Assembly (NCBI GenBank): GCA_031262125.1
Contig: JAISII010000085.1
Span: 1-6,484, forward strand
DNA from: Oscillospiraceae bacterium
GTDB taxonomy: Bacteria > Bacillota > Clostridia > Oscillospirales > Acutalibacteraceae
Length of the DNA: 6,484 bases
Direction of reading: 5' to 3'
Shown here: positions 4,266 to 6,484 of the stretch, one piece after another
Layout: every line of letters starts with the position of its first letter
Position numbering within the stretch: the stretch's first letter is position 1
Made by a program: the position numbers and the translations under genes
The notes under the pieces: model-generated
Told to the model about the DNA's origin: nothing
Seen by the model: the letters and a program-made list of their open reading frames with translations, nothing else
Databases searched by the model: none

Positions 4266-5657
4266 TTGGAAAACCTAACACTAAAACAAATTGCAAAAGC
4301 GGTTAACGGCACCTTAAAAGGCGACCCTAACTTGATAATCGGCGGAATCTCGACAAACAGCAAAGAGGCCGCCGAAGATATTTTGTTTGTGCCCATAAAA
4401 GGCGAACGTTTTGATGCCCACGATTTTATAGGCGATTTTGTGCAAAACGGCGGCCAAGCCGTACTTACACATAAAGCATTTAAGTGCTGCAACGAGCCCG
4501 AAAATTACATAAAAGTTACCGACACTCGCCTTGCACTGGGCGACTTGGCACGGAACTACCGAGAGCAGTTTGCATTGCCTTTGGTGGGTGTAACGGGCAG
4601 TGTTGGCAAAACCAGCACTCGGCTTATGCTTGCAAACGTGTTGCAAACAGCGGGTGAGGTTTGCAGTACTCAAGGCAATTTTAACAACGACATCGGTATG
4701 CCGCTGACTTTGCTGAACATCGAGCATAACCACAAATTTGCCGTGATAGAAATGGGTATGAACCATTTTGGAGAAATTGCCTACCTTGCCAAAACGGCAA
4801 AGCCAACCGCTGCGGTTATTACAAACATCGGCACGGCACACATTGGTAACTTAGGCAGCAAAGAAGGCATTTTAAAAGCAAAGTTAGAGGTGCTGGAGGG
4901 CTTGCAAAACGGCGGTCTGCTTGTGCTGAACGGCGACGACGACCTGCTGTTTGCACAAAAAGGCACGCTACCGTTTAAAACTGTTTTTTACGGCATAAAT
5001 AACCCCGATTGCGATATTACGGCAACCCAAGTAATCCCGCAACCAATGCAAAGCAGCTTTAAATATTTTTGCAAAGCAACGGGTGTAACCTCGGACGTTA
5101 TTACCATTAACGCACCGGGCAAACACCATATTTCCAACGCTCTTGCGGCTGTCGCTGTGGGGCTGGAGCTCGGGCTGACGGAAGATAAAATAAAAGCGGG
5201 CATTGAATCGTTTGTCCCAGGCAATATGCGTCAAAAAATAATACAAACAGGCGGCGTGCAGATTATAGAAGACTGCTACAACGCAAACCCCGACTCTATG
5301 CTTGCCGCACTGCAAGTGCTTGCTGCGGCAAAAGCAGAAAATGGCGGGCGAAAAATTGCCGTGCTTGGCAATATGATGGAGCTTGGCGAATTTACCGAAG
5401 AGGGGCATAGGCTTGTTGGCGATTTTGCCGTGCAGCACAAAGTCGATTTGCTTGTAACCGTGGGCGAACACGCCTCACTTATTGCGGCACAGGCGAACAG
5501 CAAAGATGTTAAGACGGTTACTTTCGGCAATAATCAAGCAGCTCTGGAGTATTTAGCCGCAACCCTGCACTCCGGCGATGTTGTTTTAGTTAAGGCATCC
5601 CGCAGTTCCAAATTTGAAGAAATATCGGCAGGGCTGCAAAAACACTTGACAAACTAA
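4266..5657 (+). CDS. murF: UDP-N-acetylmuramoyl-tripeptide--D-alanyl-D-alanine ligase
   Basis: MurF adds the D-Ala-D-Ala made by Ddl to UDP-MurNAc-tripeptide, the last cytoplasmic step of the peptidoglycan precursor. From the TTG at 4266 it is 463 residues, the usual family size. Residues 1-90 are the UDP-binding N-terminal domain (L-T-L-K-Q-I-A...S-T-N-S-K). GVTGSVGKTS (108-117) is the ATP P-loop with K115. EMGMNHFGEI (162-171) and NIGTAHIGNLGSKEG (187-201) form the central Mur ligase core, with K206 the likely carbamylated lysine. DCYNANPDSM (336-345) and GNMMELGEFTEEGH (368-381) are MurF-specific C-terminal motifs, and D-V-V-L-V-K-A-S-R (438-446) closes the domain. The open frame extends upstream to 4140, but that extension is translation of repeat copy B and is unlike any Mur N-terminus. 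The gene lies downstream of ddl, probably in one transcript. The T-box -35 box overlaps its last codons. Confidence 0.97.
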   Translation: MENLTLKQIAKAVNGTLKGDPNLIIGGISTNSKEAAEDILFVPIKGERFDAHDFIGDFVQNGGQAVLTHKAFKCCNEPENYIKVTDTRLALGDLARNYREQFALPLVGVTGSVGKTSTRLMLANVLQTAGEVCSTQGNFNNDIGMPLTLLNIEHNHKFAVIEMGMNHFGEIAYLAKTAKPTAAVITNIGTAHIGNLGSKEGILKAKLEVLEGLQNGGLLVLNGDDDLLFAQKGTLPFKTVFYGINNPDCDITATQVIPQPMQSSFKYFCKATGVTSDVITINAPGKHHISNALAAVAVGLELGLTEDKIKAGIESFVPGNMRQKIIQTGGVQIIEDCYNANPDSMLAALQVLAAAKAENGGRKIAVLGNMMELGEFTEEGHRLVGDFAVQHKVDLLVTVGEHASLIAAQANSKDVKTVTFGNNQAALEYLAATLHSGDVVLVKASRSSKFEEISAGLQKHLTN

Positions 5658-5674
5658 ACCGTTTGTGATAAAGT
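5646..5674 (+). promoter_or_regulatory. promoter of the T-box leader
   Basis: TTGACA (5646-5651) lies within the last codons of murF. After a 17-nt spacer comes TAAAGT (5669-5674, 4/6) with a TGA just before it, as in an extended -10. Transcription would start near 5681, giving a leader of normal T-box length. The perfect -35 and exact spacing are the support; the -10 is weaker. Confidence 0.62.
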
Positions 5675-5680
5675 ACAAAA

Positions 5681-5925
5681 CAAGCAAAACTTAAAAATAT
5701 GTCTACCCAAAGAAGCGGAAGTAAAAACGCAAAACGGCATTTTAAGAGAGCGGGGGCTGCTGTAAAACCCGTATGTTACGCTGCGTTAAATGGGCCCGCC
5801 GAGGGAGCAAAAGCAATTGAGGCAACCGCCTACGGTTTTTTTGGCGGCTGTAAAATTAAGGTGGCACCGCGGAGTTAATTCGCCCTTAATGCACTTTTTT
5901 AGTGTATTAGGGGTTTTTTGTTTTT
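5681..5925 (+). promoter_or_regulatory. T-box riboswitch, predicted tRNA-Trp (UGG specifier)
   Basis: The antiterminator signature AAGGTGGCACCGCGG is at 5858-5872. Stem I can be drawn: GCGG (5715-5718) pairs with CCGC (5796-5799), and AACGC (5726-5730) with GCGTT (5783-5787). They enclose a specifier loop with AAGTAAA on the 5' side and AAA-TGG-G on the 3' side, so the specifier is UGG at 5791-5793 (Trp). AGAGAG (5745-5750) and GGGGGCTGCTG-TAAAACCC form the distal stem I region. A GAGGGAGC stretch follows, then a CCGCC/GGCGG hairpin (about 5826-5847) before the T-box. The T-box bulge base at 5865 is C, which pairs with a G discriminator; bacterial tRNA-Trp normally has G73, so the two readings agree. 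Uncharged tRNA would favour the antiterminator and allow transcription past 5925. No trpS, trp biosynthesis gene or other synthetase follows in view. Confidence 0.9.
5883..5925 (+). terminator. intrinsic terminator of the T-box
   Basis: CCCTTAATGCACT (5883-5895) pairs with AGTGTATTAGGGG (5901-5913): 13 pairs including two G-U, with a 5-nt loop, followed by TTTTTTGTTTTT (5914-5925). It lies 10 nt after the T-box motif, the usual layout in which the T-box 3' half and the terminator 5' side are alternatives. Confidence 0.88.
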
Positions 5926-5927
5926 AT

Positions 5928-5954
5928 AAACCACCCCGTCTTCGCTAAAGCGAA
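5928..5954 (+). repeat. short hairpin repeat beginning AAACCACCCCGTC, second copy
   Basis: The first 13 bases are identical to 464-476 and again directly follow a terminator T-tail. The hairpin here is TTCGCT/AGCGAA (5941-5946 with 5949-5954), different in sequence from the CAGGGC/GCCCTG hairpin of the first copy but in the same place. Confidence 0.6.
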
Positions 5955-6008
5955 TCCACCACACCAGAAGTGAGAAATCAGATGTTAGAGGTTAGAAATT
6001 TCTTTCTT

Positions 6009-6126
6009 CTCCTTCCGTCAAGGCTACGCCTTGCCACCTCCCTCTAAGAGGGAGGCTTTTGGGTACCTCAAAAAAGTCCCCCTCCGGGAGGGGGAAAATC
6101 GGCGAAGCCGATAGGGGGAGAAAGCG
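6009..6126 (+). repeat. dispersed hairpin-rich repeat, copy C
   Basis: This 118-bp copy has the same order of four palindromes as copies A and B. Its right half (AAAAAAGTCCCCCTCCGGG onward to GATAGGGGGAGAAAGCG) is nearly identical to copy A, while its left half is nearly identical to copy B. It lies between the T-box terminator and the transporter promoter. The surrounding bases AGAGGTTAGA (about 5986-5995) and TCTAACCTCT (about 6157-6166) form a loose inverted pair around it. Confidence 0.82.
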
Positions 6127-6127
6127 G

Positions 6128-6194
6128 GCGACGCAAGTCGACTCTTGCTTCTTGCCTCTAACCTCTTGCTTCTAGAGGGACAGGGGGAGAGAAA
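6128..6194 (+). repeat. composite tail of copy C
   Basis: 6128-6152 is the inverted partner of 2892-2916 (two differences in 25). CTTGCTTCT occurs twice (6144-6152 and about 6164-6172). From 6173, TAGAGGGACAGGGGGAGAGA repeats the right end of copy B but without its GTCGGC/GCCGAC hairpin. The stretch therefore looks like repeat fragments joined end to end. Confidence 0.55.
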
Positions 6195-6208
6195 GAAAAA
6201 TCTTGCAG

Positions 6209-6237
6209 TTGACATAATAACTTGAGAATGATATAAT
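6209..6237 (+). promoter_or_regulatory. consensus sigma-A promoter of the transporter gene
   Basis: TTGACA (6209-6214), a 17-nt spacer and TATAAT (6232-6237) match the consensus at all 12 positions. The start is predicted near 6244, giving a leader of about 90 nt. It is downstream of the T-box terminator, so the transporter need not depend on T-box read-through. Confidence 0.9.
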
Positions 6238-6247
6238 AACTCATACG

Positions 6248-6305
6248 CTGCTTTAGCAATTTAAAGCGTTTAACTGCTAAACTGCGATTTAGAGTAAAAA
6301 GCAGC
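6248..6305 (+). promoter_or_regulatory. potentially structured leader of the transporter mRNA
   Basis: GCTGCTTT (6248-6255) can pair with AAAGCAGC (6298-6305). The enclosed bases hold competing short pairings, for example TTTAGCA (6252-6258) with TGCTAAA (6275-6281) and GCTTTA with TAAAGC. No known riboswitch class is recognised and no terminator is present. Function is unknown. Confidence 0.35.
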
Positions 6306-6334
6306 ACAAAAAAAGAACGGAGTTGTTACAAAAA

Positions 6335-6484
6335 ATGGGAAAAACAAAGTCAAATCAGGGCATCAAAGTTTTGGTTGCCGGTTCGGTTCTGCAATTTTTG
6401 CTGGGCATTTTGTACGTATGGAGCGTGTTTGTTAAGCCGGTGAGTGTTCACTTTTTCGGCGAAGCCGGTGCAGATGCACATTTG
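6335..6484 (+). CDS. MFS transporter, OFA (oxalate/formate antiporter)-like, N-terminal fragment
   Basis: Fifty codons are visible before the right edge. A short charged N-terminus (M-G-K-T-K-S-N-Q) is followed by a first membrane helix at about residues 11-33 containing GILYVWSVFVKPV (24-36). The G-(I/V)-(I/L)-Y-x-W-S-V-F motif is typical of the first helix of OFA-type major facilitator proteins, which usually have about 400 residues and 12 helices in the cytoplasmic membrane. The substrate cannot be deduced: the OFA group includes carriers for oxalate, formate and other small acids. The ATG at 6335 is chosen because the frame opens there after GGAG at 6319-6322 (12 nt away, slightly long). 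It has its own consensus promoter and lies downstream of a Trp T-box, so tryptophan-linked control is possible but unproven. Confidence 0.75.
   Translation, partial: MGKTKSNQGIKVLVAGSVLQFLLGILYVWSVFVKPVSVHFFGEAGADAHL

Overview
The window looks like chromosomal DNA of a low-to-mid-GC anaerobic Firmicute, most likely a gut or rumen Clostridium of the Ruminococcaceae/Oscillospiraceae type. This is inferred from a type I dockerin on a secreted leucine-rich-repeat protein, a T-box riboswitch, consensus sigma-A promoters, a TTG-started murF and abundant hairpin-rich intergenic repeats. No taxonomic search could be run.

Layout, left to right. (1) 1-176 is the C-terminal end of an HxlR-family regulator. 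(2) 177-698 has no gene. It holds a cluster of short direct and inverted repeats, two terminator-type hairpins (the second bidirectional), a short hairpin element and copy A of a roughly 120-bp dispersed repeat. (3) 699-2678, minus strand, encodes a large secreted BspA-like LRR protein ending in a dockerin. Its natural ATG and signal-peptide start (2713) is out of frame with the body. Its promoter carries a run of ten G between the -35 and -10 boxes. (4) On the plus strand, ddl (3015-4058) and murF (4266-5657) make and use D-Ala-D-Ala for peptidoglycan, with repeat copy B between them. (5) A T-box leader follows murF (about 5681-5925). Its specifier reads as UGG (Trp), it ends in an intrinsic terminator, and no synthetase or biosynthetic gene follows. 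(6) Repeat copy C and its composite tail come next, then a perfect TTGACA-17-TATAAT promoter and the first 50 codons of an MFS transporter that resembles the OFA group.

How the parts work together. Ddl makes D-Ala-D-Ala and MurF attaches it to UDP-MurNAc-tripeptide, so these two are consecutive steps of one pathway. The LRR-dockerin gene is divergent from ddl and has its own promoter, whose spacer length should change if the G tract slips. That makes it a good candidate for ON/OFF or graded phase variation of a surface or cellulosome-associated protein. The T-box would let transcription continue when uncharged tRNA-Trp builds up; the only downstream gene in view is the transporter, which also has its own strong promoter.

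The points most worth following up are the poly-G promoter, the out-of-frame signal peptide, the Trp T-box without an obvious target, and the dispersed repeat family, which also lengthens the murF open frame artificially.
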